Of a DNA stretch of 58,251 bases, positions 1 through 11,195 are shown piece after piece. Within the stretch, counting starts at the first letter, position 1, and the number at the start of each line of letters is the position of its first letter. The stretch spans positions 1 to 58,251 of the forward strand of contig NZ_PBSH01000035.1 of NCBI RefSeq assembly GCF_002726155.1, written 5' to 3'. The notes under the pieces were generated by a model. That model was given only the letters and a program-made list of their open reading frames with translations. It made no database searches and was not told the origin of the DNA. A program made the position numbers and the translations under genes. Origin of the DNA: Alcanivorax sp. (lineage in GTDB: Bacteria; Pseudomonadota; Gammaproteobacteria; Pseudomonadales; Alcanivoracaceae).

Positions 1-13
1 AGGGGCGTAATCC

Positions 14-1789
14 ATGTCCATTCGCACTATTACGTTTGACGCTATCGTCGTAGGTGGTGGTGGTGCCGGTATGCGCGCCTCACTGCAAATGGCCCAGTCT
101 GGTTTCAAGACTGCGCTGATTTCCAAAGTCTTCCCGACCCGCTCGCACACCGTATCCGCTCAGGGCGGTATTACCTGTGCGATCGCGTCTGCCGATCCCA
201 ACGATGATTGGCGCTGGCACATGTACGACACCGTAAAAGGCTCCGATTACATCGGTGACCAGGATGCGATTGAATACATGTGTAATGTTGGACCCGAAGC
301 GGTTTACGAGCTGGACCACATGGGCCTGCCGTTTTCCCGTACCGAAGAAGGCCGTATTTACCAGCGTCCGTTCGGTGGTCAGTCCAAAAATTTCGGTGAA
401 GGCGGTCAGGCGGCCCGTACTTGTGCGGCCGCTGACCGTACTGGCCACGCGCTGCTGCATACGCTGTATCAGCAAAATCTGAAGAACGGCACCCAGTTCT
501 ACAATGAATGGTACGCCGCAGAACTGGTGAAAGACGCCGATGGCAATGTTTGTGGTGTGATTGCCATCGACATCGAATCCGGTGAAACCGTGTTCTTCAA
601 AGCCAAGGCAACCGTCTTCGCCACCGGTGGTTCTGGCCGCATCTACGCCTCCACAACCAATGCCCTGATCAACACCGGTGACGGCGTGGGCATGGCTCTG
701 CGTGCCGGCCTGCCGGTCCAGGACATCGAAATGTGGCAGTTCCACCCCACCGGCATTGCTGGCGCCGGTGTACTGGTAACCGAAGGGTGCCGGGGCGAGG
801 GTGGCTATCTCATCAATAAGGATGGTGAGCGCTTCATGGAGCGTTACGCGCCGAACGCCAAAGATCTGGCGTCCCGCGACGTTGTTGCCCGTTCCATGAT
901 GATGGAAATCCTGGATGGTCGTGGCGACGGCCCGGATGGTGACCACGTTTACCTGAAACTCGATCATCTGGGTGAAGAAGTGCTGCACAGCCGCCTGCCG
1001 GGTATCTGTGAACTGGCCATTACCTTCGCGCAGACCGATCCGGTGAAAGAGCCGATCCCGGTTGTGCCTACCTGTCACTACATGATGGGCGGTATCCCCA
1101 CCAATGTTCACGGTCAGGCACTCAAACTGACCGGCGGCCATGAAGGCGAAGAGCAGTTTGTGAACGGTCTGTTCGCCGTGGGTGAAGTGGCCTGTGTATC
1201 CGTGCACGGTGCCAACCGTCTGGGTGGTAACTCACTGCTGGACTTGGTGGTATTCGGTCGTGCGGCTGGTTTGTACATTGAAGATGCCCTGCGTCAGGGT
1301 ATGACACAGTACGAGCCTCGTGATTCTGACATCGACGAAGCCCTGTCCCGCGTTCGTCGCTGGGACGACTCCAAGGGCGGTGAGTCTGTTTCCGCACTGC
1401 GCAAAGAGCTGCAGAGCGTGATGCAGAACCATTTCGGGGTGTTCCGCAAGGGTGACCTGATGGCAGAAGGTGTGGCCAAACTGGCGGATCTGCGTGAGCG
1501 GATTGCCAAGGCGCACCTGGATGACAAGAGCAAGCCGTTCAACACCGCGCGTATTGAAGCGCTGGAGCTGGACAACCTGCTGGAAGTGGCGGAAGCCACC
1601 GCCATCGCGGCCGAGGGCCGTACCGAGAGTCGCGGCGCGCATTCCCGCTACGATTACCCGGATCGTGACGATGAGAACTGGCTGTGCCACTCCATCTTCG
1701 ACCCCAAAGCCAAGAAGCTGGGCAAGCGTGACGTGAACTTCAAGCCGAAGACCGTTGACACCTTCCAGCCCAAGGCGCGGACCTACTAA
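14..1789 (+). CDS. sdhA: Succinate dehydrogenase flavoprotein subunit SdhA
   Basis: Catalytic subunit of succinate dehydrogenase (complex II), which oxidises succinate to fumarate and passes electrons through SdhB to the membrane quinone pool. The 591-residue protein has the N-terminal FAD-binding GGGGAG loop (about residues 14-19) and the [10 protein letters not shown] motif, whose His45 is the expected covalent FAD attachment site. The length is usual for the family. The start follows an AGGGG ribosome binding site. sdhB begins 12 bases after the stop. The membrane anchor genes sdhC and sdhD should lie just upstream, outside the window. Confidence 0.98.
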   Translation: MSIRTITFDAIVVGGGGAGMRASLQMAQSGFKTALISKVFPTRSHTVSAQGGITCAIASADPNDDWRWHMYDTVKGSDYIGDQDAIEYMCNVGPEAVYELDHMGLPFSRTEEGRIYQRPFGGQSKNFGEGGQAARTCAAADRTGHALLHTLYQQNLKNGTQFYNEWYAAELVKDADGNVCGVIAIDIESGETVFFKAKATVFATGGSGRIYASTTNALINTGDGVGMALRAGLPVQDIEMWQFHPTGIAGAGVLVTEGCRGEGGYLINKDGERFMERYAPNAKDLASRDVVARSMMMEILDGRGDGPDGDHVYLKLDHLGEEVLHSRLPGICELAITFAQTDPVKEPIPVVPTCHYMMGGIPTNVHGQALKLTGGHEGEEQFVNGLFAVGEVACVSVHGANRLGGNSLLDLVVFGRAAGLYIEDALRQGMTQYEPRDSDIDEALSRVRRWDDSKGGESVSALRKELQSVMQNHFGVFRKGDLMAEGVAKLADLRERIAKAHLDDKSKPFNTARIEALELDNLLEVAEATAIAAEGRTESRGAHSRYDYPDRDDENWLCHSIFDPKAKKLGKRDVNFKPKTVDTFQPKARTY

Positions 1790-1801
1790 GGGGAGCTAAC
1801 G

Positions 1802-2518
1802 ATGAAAGTCAGTATCTATCGCTACAATCCGGAAACGGATCGCGAGCCGAGCATGAAGGAGTATGAGGTCGATACCCAGGGTAAAGACCTCATGGTGCTG
1901 GACATTCTCGCTCTGGTGAAAGAGCAGGACGAATCCATGTCCTACCGTCGCTCCTGCCGTGAAGGTGTTTGCGGTTCCGATGGCATGAACATGAACGGCA
2001 AGAACGGCCTGGCCTGTATCACTCCGCTGTCCCAGGTGGCCCCGGGTGTACTGGAAGGCAAGAAGCCGCTGATCCTGCGCCCGCTACCGGGTCTGCCGGT
2101 CATTCGCGATCTGGTGGTGGACATGGGTATGTTCTACAACCAGTACGAAAAAGTGCAGCCATACCTGCAAAACAGCTCGCCGGCTCCGGCCATCGAGCGC
2201 CTGCAGAGCCCGGAAGAGCGTGAAAAGCTGGATGGTTTGTACGAGTGTATTCTCTGTGCCTGCTGTTCAACCAGTTGTCCGAGCTTCTGGTGGAACCCGG
2301 ATAAGTTCCTGGGTCCGGCAGCCCTGTTGCAGAGCTACCGCTTCCTGGCGGATAGCCGTGACACAGTGACCGAAGAGCGGTTGTCCAAACTGGACGACCC
2401 CTTCAGCCTGTTCCGCTGCCACGGCATCATGAACTGCGTCAGCGTTTGCCCGAAAGGGTTGAACCCGACCCGGGCCATCGGCCATATCCGTTCCATGCTG
2501 TTGGAGCGGGGCATCTGA
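1802..2518 (+). CDS. sdhB: Succinate dehydrogenase iron-sulfur subunit SdhB
   Basis: Electron-transfer subunit of succinate dehydrogenase, carrying [2Fe-2S], [4Fe-4S] and [3Fe-4S] clusters from the flavin of SdhA to ubiquinone. The 238-residue protein shows all three Cys groups: SCREGVCGSDG for the 2Fe-2S cluster near residue 60, CILCACCSTSCP for 4Fe-4S near 150, and a C-terminal set with CVSVCPKGLNP. A strong AAGGGGAG ribosome binding site precedes the ATG. It is followed directly by an intrinsic terminator, so the sdh operon appears to end here and sucA to start a separate transcript. Confidence 0.98.
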   Translation: MKVSIYRYNPETDREPSMKEYEVDTQGKDLMVLDILALVKEQDESMSYRRSCREGVCGSDGMNMNGKNGLACITPLSQVAPGVLEGKKPLILRPLPGLPVIRDLVVDMGMFYNQYEKVQPYLQNSSPAPAIERLQSPEEREKLDGLYECILCACCSTSCPSFWWNPDKFLGPAALLQSYRFLADSRDTVTEERLSKLDDPFSLFRCHGIMNCVSVCPKGLNPTRAIGHIRSMLLERGI

Positions 2519-2527
2519 CCCGAAACG

Positions 2528-2557
2528 AAAAAGGCGGCCTGATGGCCGCCTTTTTTG
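2528..2557 (+). terminator. Rho-independent terminator after sdhB
   Basis: A 10-bp perfect stem (AAAGGCGGCC at 2530-2539 with GGCCGCCTTT at 2544-2553, loop TGAT) runs into six T residues. It lies 10 bases after the sdhB stop codon and separates the sdh genes from the suc genes. Confidence 0.93.
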
Positions 2558-2650
2558 TATCTAATAACGTCGACGATGGCGTTTTGTGCTGTCTATTCGA
2601 CGTTTTGCCAATGGCAGAAACATTCGGAAAGAGTCATAAGTTACTTTATG

Positions 2651-2690
2651 AATTCGGTGCCTAACAAAACCGAATTAAAAGGGCTACACT
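2651..2690 (+). promoter_or_regulatory. Perfect 8-bp inverted repeat beside a candidate -10 of the sucA promoter
   Basis: AATTCGGT (2651-2658) and ACCGAATT (2669-2676) form a perfect inverted repeat with a 10-base gap. TACACT at 2685-2690, eight bases further on, is a plausible -10 element. The right arm then lies where a repressor or activator would touch the -35 region; no good -35 hexamer is visible, which fits activator dependence. The sequence shows the repeat; the promoter role is inferred. Confidence 0.5.
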
Positions 2691-2910
2691 AGATAGCAGT
2701 TCGAGGTAATCCCTCGACGAGAGGTAGCAAGCTTCTACCCAGACCCGACCCGGTATGGGCGAGATAGCATGGTGCATCTCATGGGTGGAACAGGGCTTAA
2801 AAGGCGTTGTTCCGAAAAATACGAGCGTACGGGAACAGGGTCGCCCCCCTGTGGTCGCAGTTACTCATACCACAGAGTGTGACAACCTCCCGCCGAAGGA
2901 ACGAGCTAAC
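2691..2910 (+). promoter_or_regulatory. Structured 5' leader of sucA, riboswitch-like
   Basis: About 220 bases separate the candidate -10 from the sucA start and hold several short perfect stems. These are TCGAGG/CCTCGA (2701-2717), GGTAG/CTACC (2723-2739), a GAGAT-a-GCA hairpin (2761-2780), GGAACA/TGTTCC (2787-2813), ACAGGG/CCCTGT (2835-2852) and CTGTGGT/ACCACAG (2849-2875). The last two share bases 2849-2852, so they cannot form together. GGAAC occurs at 2787, 2832 and in the ribosome binding region at 2898, while its complement GTTCC occurs at 2809. Conserved RNA motifs upstream of suc genes have been described in pseudomonads; whether this is one of them needs a covariance search. Confidence 0.5.
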
Positions 2911-5745
2911 ATGCAAGACAGTTCCATGCAGCGGCAATGGCAGTCCTCCCATATCGGGGGAGCCAACGCTGCCTATGTCGATGAACTGTACGAATCCTAC
3001 CTGACCGATCCTAATTCCGTGCCGGAAGACTGGCGCGTTTATTTCGAAAAACTCCCCAGTGTTGATACCGCCGTCGAATCCGACGTGCCCCACGCCGCCG
3101 TGCGTGAATACTTCCTGTTGCAGGCGAAGAATCGCTCGCGTGTGCAGAAGTTTGGTGCCGGTGCGGTCAGCACGGAGCATGAGCGTCGTCAGGTCCGTGT
3201 GCTGCACTTGATTGCAGCCTACCGAAACCGTGGCCACCAGGTGGCCAAGCTGGACCCGCTGGGGATTATGGAGCGCGAAGCCGTTCCAGACCTGGAACTG
3301 GCGCATCACGGTCTCAGCACGGCTGATCTGGATACCGTATTTCAAACGGGCAACCTGTTTATTGGTAAGCCCGAGACCTCCCTCCGCGATATCGTTGACT
3401 GCCTGACCAGTACCTATTGCTCCAGCGTGGGTGCGGAATACATGCACATGGTCAACACGGCGGAAAAACGCTGGTTGCAGCAGCGCATGGAAGGCGTGCG
3501 CTGTCACCCGGAATACGGTACGGACATCAAGAAGCATATTCTTGAGCGTCTGTCCGCCGCCGAGGGCCTGGAAAAATATCTGGGCAGTAAATACCCCGGC
3601 ACCAAGCGTTTCGGCCTGGAAGGCGGCGAATCGCTGATTCCGTTGATGGACGAAATCATCCAGCGCGTGGGCAGTTATGGCGCCAAGGAGCTGGTGATCG
3701 GCATGGCCCACCGTGGCCGTTTGAATGTGCTGGTCAACACCCTGGGCAAAAGCCCGAAAGATCTGTTTGAAGAATTCGATGGCAAGAGCTTCAACGAAAG
3801 TGGTTCCGGTGATGTGAAGTATCACCAGGGCTTCTCGTCCAACGTACAAACGTCTGGCGGTGAAGTGCATCTGGCCATGGCCTTTAACCCCTCACACCTG
3901 GAGATCGTTTCTCCGGTGGTGGAAGGGTCAGTACGTGCCCGTCAGGATCGCCGTGATGACGAAGGTGGCGAGCAGGTTGTTCCGATCATATTGCACGGTG
4001 ATGCGGCCTTTGCCGGGCAGGGCGTGGTCATGGAGACATTCCAGATGTCCCAGACCCGGGGTTTCCATACCGGTGGCACCCTGCATGTGATCATCAACAA
4101 CCAGGTGGGCTTTACCACCAGCCGGCGTGATGATGCCCGCTCTACTGAGTACTGCACGGATGTGGCAAAAATGGTGCAGGCGCCGATCTTCCACGTGAAT
4201 GCGGATGATCCGGAAGCAGTATATTTCGTCACCCAGCTTGCGGTGGATTACCGCATGCAGTTCAAGAAAGACGTGGTGATTGATCTGATCTGTTATCGCC
4301 GTTCGGGGCATAACGAGGCGGACGAGCCGTCCTCGACCCAGCCGATGATGTACAAAAAGATCAAAAGCCACCCGACCACCCGAACCCTGTATGCCGAGCA
4401 GCTGATCAACGAAAAAGTGATCAGTGAACAGGAAGCCCAGAAAACCGCCGATGACTACCGCGACATGCTGGACGCCGGTAACCATGTGGTGAAATCCCTG
4501 GTGCGTGAGCCAAACAAGGCACTGTTCGTGGATTGGTCTCCCTACATCGGCCATAAGGTGGAAGATGACTGGGATACGTCGTACCCGCTGAAGAAATTGC
4601 AGGATCTGGCTACCCGCCTGGAAACACCACCGGAAGGGGTGGTCGTTCAGCGTCAGGTGAAGAAAATACTGGAAGACCGTCGCAAAATGACCGCTGGTGC
4701 CTTGCCCCTGAACTGGGGTTACGGGGAAACCATGGCCTATGCGACGCTGCTTGATCAGGGTTTTGCCATTCGCTTGACCGGCCAGGATAGTGGCCGCGGC
4801 ACGTTCTCACACCGCCATGCGGTGCTGCACAACCAGAAAGACGGTGAGCAGTATGTGCCGCTTCAACACCTCTACGAGGGGCAGCCGCGCTTCGACATCT
4901 ACGACTCGTTGCTGTCTGAAGAAGCGGTGTTGGGCTACGAATATGGCTACGCGACCACCACACCCAAATCCCTGGTGATCTGGGAAGCCCAGTTTGGTGA
5001 TTTCGCCAACGGTGCGCAGGTGGTGATTGACCAGTTCATTTCTTCCGGCGAGGCCAAGTGGGGCCGTTTGTGTGGCCTGACTATGCTGCTTCCCCACGGT
5101 TATGAAGGGCAGGGGCCGGAGCACTCTTCTGCACGGCTGGAACGTTTCCTGCAGCTGTGCGCTGAGCACAACATGCAGGTCTGTGTGCCGAGCACTCCCG
5201 GTCAGATTTATCACCTGCTGCGCCGTCAGGCTGTAAGACCACTGCGTAAACCGCTGGTGATCATGAGCCCGAAGAGCCTGTTGCGCCATAAAAAGGCCAC
5301 ATCCGCACTGGAAGATCTGGCCCATGGCACTTTCCATTCGGTGCTGGATGACCTGGCTGATCTGGATCGCAAGAAGATCAAGCGTGTGGTGATGTGTTCC
5401 GGCAAGGTCTACTACGACCTGCTGGAAAAGCGCGATGGCGATGATCTGAGCGATACCGCGCTGGTACGCATTGAGCAGTTGTACCCGTTCCCGGAACAGC
5501 GCTTGCAGGAGATTCTTGAGAGCTATCCGAACCTGGAACATCTGGTCTGGTGTCAGGAAGAGCCCATGAATCAGGGCGCCTGGTATTGCTCTCAGCATCA
5601 TATGTACCGTGTAGCAACAAAAGCTGGCGTGGGGCCTGTGCATTACGCTGGCCGCGATATGGCGGCCGCCCCGGCGGCAGGTTCAATGTCACTGCACGTG
5701 GAACAACAGCAGCGTCTGGTTCAGGACGCCTTCGAGATTAAGTAA
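2911..5745 (+). CDS. sucA: 2-oxoglutarate dehydrogenase E1 component SucA
   Basis: Thiamine-diphosphate E1 of the 2-oxoglutarate dehydrogenase complex: it decarboxylates 2-oxoglutarate and transfers the succinyl group to the lipoyl arm of SucB. The frame is open from an ATG at 2755, but I place the start at 2911 (MQDSSMQRQW...). There a GAAGGA ribosome binding site precedes the ATG, and the resulting 944 residues match the usual length of about 930-945. Visible family signatures include the N-terminal peptide with DELYESYLTDPNSVP, the GMAHRGRLNVL motif, and the C-terminal EEPMNQGAWYC segment. First gene of sucAB-lpd-sucCD, behind a long structured leader. Confidence 0.97.
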   Translation: MQDSSMQRQWQSSHIGGANAAYVDELYESYLTDPNSVPEDWRVYFEKLPSVDTAVESDVPHAAVREYFLLQAKNRSRVQKFGAGAVSTEHERRQVRVLHLIAAYRNRGHQVAKLDPLGIMEREAVPDLELAHHGLSTADLDTVFQTGNLFIGKPETSLRDIVDCLTSTYCSSVGAEYMHMVNTAEKRWLQQRMEGVRCHPEYGTDIKKHILERLSAAEGLEKYLGSKYPGTKRFGLEGGESLIPLMDEIIQRVGSYGAKELVIGMAHRGRLNVLVNTLGKSPKDLFEEFDGKSFNESGSGDVKYHQGFSSNVQTSGGEVHLAMAFNPSHLEIVSPVVEGSVRARQDRRDDEGGEQVVPIILHGDAAFAGQGVVMETFQMSQTRGFHTGGTLHVIINNQVGFTTSRRDDARSTEYCTDVAKMVQAPIFHVNADDPEAVYFVTQLAVDYRMQFKKDVVIDLICYRRSGHNEADEPSSTQPMMYKKIKSHPTTRTLYAEQLINEKVISEQEAQKTADDYRDMLDAGNHVVKSLVREPNKALFVDWSPYIGHKVEDDWDTSYPLKKLQDLATRLETPPEGVVVQRQVKKILEDRRKMTAGALPLNWGYGETMAYATLLDQGFAIRLTGQDSGRGTFSHRHAVLHNQKDGEQYVPLQHLYEGQPRFDIYDSLLSEEAVLGYEYGYATTTPKSLVIWEAQFGDFANGAQVVIDQFISSGEAKWGRLCGLTMLLPHGYEGQGPEHSSARLERFLQLCAEHNMQVCVPSTPGQIYHLLRRQAVRPLRKPLVIMSPKSLLRHKKATSALEDLAHGTFHSVLDDLADLDRKKIKRVVMCSGKVYYDLLEKRDGDDLSDTALVRIEQLYPFPEQRLQEILESYPNLEHLVWCQEEPMNQGAWYCSQHHMYRVATKAGVGPVHYAGRDMAAAPAAGSMSLHVEQQQRLVQDAFEIK

Positions 5746-5761
5746 CAGTTAAGGATTAGGC

Positions 5762-7036
5762 ATGGCGACTGATATCAAAGCCCCGCAGTTCCCGGAATCA
5801 GTAGCAGACGGCACCGTAGCCACCTGGCACAAGCAGGAAGGTGAAGCGGTGAAGCGTGATGAGCTGCTGGTCGATATTGAAACCGACAAGGTTGTGCTTG
5901 AAGTGGTGGCACCGGCCGATGGCGTGGTCAGCAAGATCATGGCGGCCGAGGGTGAAACCGTAGAGAGCCAGCAGGTATTGGGCACCTTCGACGAAGGGGC
6001 CAGCGGTAGTGCCGGCAAGAGCGATGAGAAGCCGGCAAAGGCAGAGAGCGATGATGGCTCTGCGGACAAAAAGGACGACAAGCAGGAAGAGAAAGCGGAC
6101 GCCAAGTCCGAGCCAGCTGACGACGATGACAGTGCCGGCGATCAGGCGGGCCCGGCGGCCCGCAAGCTGATGAGTGAGCATGGTATCGCCGCAGATCAGG
6201 TGAAAGGCACAGGCCGTGGTGGCCGCATTACCAAGGGTGATGTGGAAAAGGCCATCACTGAGAAGGCAGAGAAACGTGCCAGCCAGCCTGCGCCGCAACA
6301 ACCCGCGACTCTGGACGTACCGGGAGCACCGGGCGAGCGTGAAGAGCGTCGGGTGCCAATGACCCGCTTGCGCAAGCGGATTGCCGAGCGCTTGGTGTCG
6401 GCCCAGCAGGATTCGGCCATGTTGACCACCTTCAACGAGGTCAACATGAAACCGATCATGGATATGCGCAAGCACTACCAGCCAGAATTCGAGAAAGCCC
6501 ATAACGTGCGTCTCGGCTTTATGGGGTTCTTTACCCGTGCCTGTGTGGAAGCCCTGAAACGCTTCCCGGCGGTGAATGCCTCCATCGACGGTGAAGACAT
6601 CGTTTATCACGGTTATTACGACGTCGGTGTGGCTGTCTCCACCGAGCGGGGACTGGTTGTGCCTGTGCTTCGCGATGCGGACCAGAAAGGCCTGGCGGAA
6701 GTGGAATCGCAGATTATCGAGTACGGCCAGAAAGCCCAGAAGGGCAAGCTGTCCATTGAAGAGATGACCGGCGGTACCTTCACCATTTCCAACGGCGGGG
6801 TGTTCGGTTCGCTGATTTCCACGCCGATTCTGAACCCGCCGCAAACGGCGATTCTGGGTATGCACAAGATCCAGGAACGGCCCATGGCAGTGGATGGCAA
6901 AGTGGAAATCCTGCCAATGATGTATCTGGCTCTGTCCTATGACCATCGCCTTATCGATGGCAAGGAAGCGGTGCAGTTCCTGGTTGCAGTGAAGAACTTT
7001 ATCGAGGATCCGGCGCGCCTGTTGCTGGATATCTGA
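5762..7036 (+). CDS. sucB: Dihydrolipoyl succinyltransferase SucB (E2)
   Basis: Core E2 enzyme of the 2-oxoglutarate dehydrogenase complex, making succinyl-CoA from the lipoyl-bound succinyl group. The 424-residue protein has an N-terminal lipoyl domain with the ETDKVVLEV motif (Lys43 lipoylated). A charged Ala/Lys/Asp/Glu-rich linker follows (about 80-125), then a peripheral subunit-binding domain (about 128-165, GPAARKL...GRITKGDV) and the catalytic domain ending with [13 protein letters not shown], which holds the active-site His. The start lies 16 bases after the sucA stop and follows AAGGATTAGGC. Confidence 0.98.
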   Translation: MATDIKAPQFPESVADGTVATWHKQEGEAVKRDELLVDIETDKVVLEVVAPADGVVSKIMAAEGETVESQQVLGTFDEGASGSAGKSDEKPAKAESDDGSADKKDDKQEEKADAKSEPADDDDSAGDQAGPAARKLMSEHGIAADQVKGTGRGGRITKGDVEKAITEKAEKRASQPAPQQPATLDVPGAPGEREERRVPMTRLRKRIAERLVSAQQDSAMLTTFNEVNMKPIMDMRKHYQPEFEKAHNVRLGFMGFFTRACVEALKRFPAVNASIDGEDIVYHGYYDVGVAVSTERGLVVPVLRDADQKGLAEVESQIIEYGQKAQKGKLSIEEMTGGTFTISNGGVFGSLISTPILNPPQTAILGMHKIQERPMAVDGKVEILPMMYLALSYDHRLIDGKEAVQFLVAVKNFIEDPARLLLDI

Positions 7037-7046
7037 ATGTACGCCT

Positions 7047-7112
7047 GCACGCTTCATGCTGGCACGCGCACGCGCACGCGAATGGCGTGCCAGCGTGTTG
7101 CGTGAAGCGTGC
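7047..7112. repeat. Imperfect inverted repeat between sucB and lpd
   Basis: The left arm 7047-7067 (GCACGCTTCATGCTGGCACGC) pairs with the right arm 7085-7112 if seven bases in the right arm bulge out. A CGCACG-rich spacer lies between them. It sits 10 bases after the sucB stop and would form a strong hairpin in the mRNA between sucB and lpd. There is no T-run, so it looks like an mRNA-stability or repeat element, not a terminator. A similar GCACGC-armed repeat occurs at 55108-55201. Confidence 0.65.
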
Positions 7113-7121
7113 CAGCGATAG

Positions 7122-8573
<1,452 letters not shown>

Positions 8574-8645
8574 CGACATTTGAACGGCAGCGATAACGGC
8601 GCTTGAACAGGGCGCCACTAATTCATTGATGATGGAAGTATTGGC

Positions 8646-9815
8646 ATGAATCTCCATGAGTATCAGTCAAAACAGCTTTTTGCTGATTATGGGTTGCCAG
8701 TCTCTACCGGCTTTGCCTGTGATACCCCGGAAGAGGTAGCAGCAAAGGCGAAAGAGATCGGTGGTGACAAGTGGGTCGTGAAGGCCCAGGTACACGCTGG
8801 CGGTCGCGGTAAAGCCGGTGGTGTGAAGCTGGTGGATAGCCCGGAAGACGCGGCGGCGTTTGCAAAGCAGTGGCTGGGCAAGAACCTGGTGACGTTCCAG
8901 ACCGATGAACACGGCCAGCCGGTATCAAAAATCCTGGTGGAAACCTGCACCGATATTGCTAAAGAGCTGTATCTGAGTGCGGTACTGGATCGTGCCAGCC
9001 GCCGTGTTGTCTTCATGGCCTCCACCGAAGGTGGCGTGGACATCGAAACGGTCGCAGAAGAAACCCCGGAAAAAATTCTCAAGGCGGAAATCGACCCACT
9101 GGTGGGCGCACAGCCCTATCAGGCTCGTGAGATTGCGTTCCAGCTGGGCCTGGAAGGCAAGCAGGTCAATCAGTTTGCCAAGATCTTTGTGGGCTTGGCC
9201 AAGCTGTTCATCGACAAGGATCTGGCGCTGATTGAAGTGAACCCGCTGGTGATTACCGATGAGGGCGATCTGCACTGCCTGGATGCCAAGATCAACGTGG
9301 ATGGCTCCGCCCTGTATCGTCATCCGGACATCAAGGCTCTGGACGATCCCAGTCAGGAAGATGAGCGTGAACGCCGTGCTGCCGAGTGGGACCTGAACTA
9401 CGTGGCGCTGGACGGCAACATCGGTTGCATGGTGAACGGTGCGGGCCTGGCCATGGGCACCATGGACCTGGTGAAGCTGAAAGGCGGTGCGCCGGCCAAC
9501 TTCCTCGACGTGGGCGGTGGTGCTACCAAAGAGCGCGTTACTGAAGCGTTCAAGATCATCCTTTCTGATGATCAGGTGAAGGGCGTTCTGGTGAACATCT
9601 TCGGCGGTATTGTCCGTTGCGACCTGATTGCCGAAGGCATTATTGGTGCCGTGGAAGAAGTAGGCGTGACCGTCCCGGTTGTGGTTCGTCTGGAAGGTAA
9701 CAATGCGGAGCTAGGTTCCCAGAAGCTGGCAGAAAGCGGCATGAACATCATTGCCGCACAAAGTTTTGATGATGCTGCCGAACAGGTAGTGAAAGCAGTG
9801 GGAGGTGCCGCATGA
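8646..9815 (+). CDS. sucC: Succinyl-CoA synthetase beta subunit SucC
   Basis: ADP/GDP-forming beta subunit of succinyl-CoA synthetase; with SucD it converts succinyl-CoA to succinate with substrate-level phosphorylation. The 389-residue protein opens with the typical [12 protein letters not shown]. It has an ATP-grasp region ([17 protein letters not shown], about 45-61) and the C-terminal CoA-ligase fold ([24 protein letters not shown]). A GGAAG ribosome binding site precedes the ATG. Its stop overlaps the sucD start by four bases (ATGA), so the two subunits are translationally coupled. Confidence 0.98.
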   Translation: MNLHEYQSKQLFADYGLPVSTGFACDTPEEVAAKAKEIGGDKWVVKAQVHAGGRGKAGGVKLVDSPEDAAAFAKQWLGKNLVTFQTDEHGQPVSKILVETCTDIAKELYLSAVLDRASRRVVFMASTEGGVDIETVAEETPEKILKAEIDPLVGAQPYQAREIAFQLGLEGKQVNQFAKIFVGLAKLFIDKDLALIEVNPLVITDEGDLHCLDAKINVDGSALYRHPDIKALDDPSQEDERERRAAEWDLNYVALDGNIGCMVNGAGLAMGTMDLVKLKGGAPANFLDVGGGATKERVTEAFKIILSDDQVKGVLVNIFGGIVRCDLIAEGIIGAVEEVGVTVPVVVRLEGNNAELGSQKLAESGMNIIAAQSFDDAAEQVVKAVGGAA

Positions 9816-10687
9816 GCGTATTGATCGACAAAAACACCAAGGTTATCTGCCAGGGCTTCACCGGCAGCCAGGGCACACTCCACTCTGAACAGGCCATTGA
9901 GTACGGTACTCAGATGGTGGGCGGTGTCACTCCGGGTAAAGGCGGCCAGACGCACCTGGGCCTGCCGGTATTCAACACCGTGGCAGAAGCCGTGGCTGAA
10001 ACCGGCGCCACCGCCAGCGTGATTTATGTACCCGCACCGTTCTGCAAGGATTCCATTCTGGAAGCCGCAGACGCCGGCATTGAGCTGATCGTCTGCATTA
10101 CCGAAGGGGTTCCTGCACTGGATATGCTTTTCGTCAAAGAGTATATCTCCCGCATGGACGGTGTTCGTCTGATCGGTCCGAACTGCCCGGGGGTAATTAC
10201 CCCGGGTGAGTGCAAGATCGGCATCATGCCGGGCCATATCCACAAGCCTGGCAAGGTAGGCATCGTGTCTCGTTCCGGTACCCTGACCTATGAAGCGGTT
10301 AACCAAACCACCAAGTTGGGCTTTGGCCAGTCTTCCTGTATTGGTATCGGTGGAGACCCGATTCCGGGCATGACATTCATTGATGCGCTGGAATTGTTCC
10401 AGAATGACCCGCAGACCGAAGCCATCGTGATGGTGGGTGAGATCGGCGGTACCGCAGAAGATGAAGCCGCGGCTTATATCAAGGAGAACGTCACCAAGCC
10501 GGTGGTGAGCTACATCGCGGGCGTAACGGCTCCGGCGGGCAAACGCATGGGGCACGCTGGCGCCATCATTGCCGGCGGTAAAGGGACAGCAGATGAAAAG
10601 TTTGCGGTTCTGGAAGCGGCGGGTGTGAAGACCGTGCGCAACCCGGCAGAAATCGGCAAAGCCGTGAAAGAAGCGACTGGCTGGTAA
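9812..10687 (+). CDS. sucD: Succinyl-CoA synthetase alpha subunit SucD
   Basis: Alpha subunit of succinyl-CoA synthetase, carrying the CoA-binding Rossmann domain and the phosphorylated active-site His. The 291-residue protein has the N-terminal CoA-binding part ([19 protein letters not shown], about 11-29). The C-terminal segment [17 protein letters not shown] contains the His that is transiently phosphorylated. Length and sequence are ordinary for the family. It is the last gene of the suc operon and is followed by an intrinsic terminator. Confidence 0.98.
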   Translation: MSVLIDKNTKVICQGFTGSQGTLHSEQAIEYGTQMVGGVTPGKGGQTHLGLPVFNTVAEAVAETGATASVIYVPAPFCKDSILEAADAGIELIVCITEGVPALDMLFVKEYISRMDGVRLIGPNCPGVITPGECKIGIMPGHIHKPGKVGIVSRSGTLTYEAVNQTTKLGFGQSSCIGIGGDPIPGMTFIDALELFQNDPQTEAIVMVGEIGGTAEDEAAAYIKENVTKPVVSYIAGVTAPAGKRMGHAGAIIAGGKGTADEKFAVLEAAGVKTVRNPAEIGKAVKEATGW

Positions 10688-10705
10688 AGCCGCCGTTAGC
10701 GATAC

Positions 10706-10735
10706 AAAAAAGGCCGGCATTTGCCGGCCTTTTTT
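10706..10735. terminator. Bidirectional intrinsic terminator after sucD
   Basis: The stem GGCCGGCA (10712-10719)/TGCCGGCC (10722-10729) is flanked by A6 on the left and T6 on the right. It can therefore end transcription from sucD on the + strand and from the small gene at 10742-10978 on the - strand. Confidence 0.93.
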
Positions 10736-10741
10736 GTGGGC

Positions 10742-10978
10742 TTAGTGGAGGAGGTCGTCGTCCAGGTCAAAGGACTCGTATTCATTGAGTTCCTTTTTCA
10801 GGCGGCGCTCTTCCAGCCGATCTTCGATGCGATGGCGCATGTCCATATTGAAGGAGCGGCTGCGAGCACTACGCTCTTCCTGCTCTTCCTCATCCACATT
10901 GTCATCCAGGATATCGAAATCTTCGTTCATCAGCAGATCTTCCGAATCAAGGTCTTGCTCATTACGATGGTTACTCAT
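10742..10978 (-). CDS. Small acidic protein, PA3496-like (putative)
   Basis: A 78-residue, very acidic, soluble protein with no signal peptide or membrane segment. The N-terminal half is rich in Asp/Glu (DLDSEDLLMNEDFDILDDN). The C-terminal part is a predicted charged helix (RRIEDRLEERRLKKELNEYES analogue: MRHRIEDRLEERRLKKEL) ending in an acidic tail. This resembles the pseudomonad PA3496-type small proteins, whose C-terminal 'LEEKRL...L..YD' pattern is similar; function is not established. The start is placed at the ATG at 10978 because AAGGAGGCC lies just upstream. It is monocistronic, with its own promoter and a terminator shared with sucD. Confidence 0.75.
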   Translation of the reverse strand: MSNHRNEQDLDSEDLLMNEDFDILDDNVDEEEQEERSARSRSFNMDMRHRIEDRLEERRLKKELNEYESFDLDDDLLH

Positions 10979-11064
10979 GGTGGCCTCCTTTCTGACCTCC
11001 TTAAACAACCTGTTACAAGGGCCCATCAGGTCCGGATTCCCGGTTTCCCGATGTCCTCAGCGCC

Positions 11065-11093
11065 TGTATATCCTCTGACTTTCAGCCTTACAA
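11065..11093 (-). promoter_or_regulatory. Candidate sigma-70 promoter of the small acidic gene
   Basis: Read on the - strand, TTGTAA (11093-11088) and TATACA (11070-11065) are separated by exactly 17 bases, each matching four of six consensus positions. The implied transcript would have a leader of about 80 bases before the ATG at 10978. This is the best promoter-like pair in the 352-base gap 10979-11330. Confidence 0.5.
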
Positions 11094-11195
11094 GTTTTTT
11101 TTTATTTTCAATGATGAGTGGCGCTGAATGTCCAGGTAGAAGGTCTGCGTAATGATGAATAACCGCTTGCAGCGGGCGGTTGAGGAAGGCTAAAT

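Noticed and set aside
2755..2910. A 52-residue N-terminal extension of SucA, open in frame from an ATG at 2755
   Set aside because: It lies in the structured leader, has no family similarity, and the ATG at 2911 has a good ribosome binding site and gives the usual length.
8598..8616. GGCGC/GCGCC hairpin between lpd and sucC
   Set aside because: Only five base pairs with a nine-base loop and no T-run; too weak to list as a regulatory element.
10721..11152. 143-codon + strand frame over the small acidic gene
   Set aside because: It is the complement of the acidic gene plus its promoter region and has no own ribosome binding site or family match.
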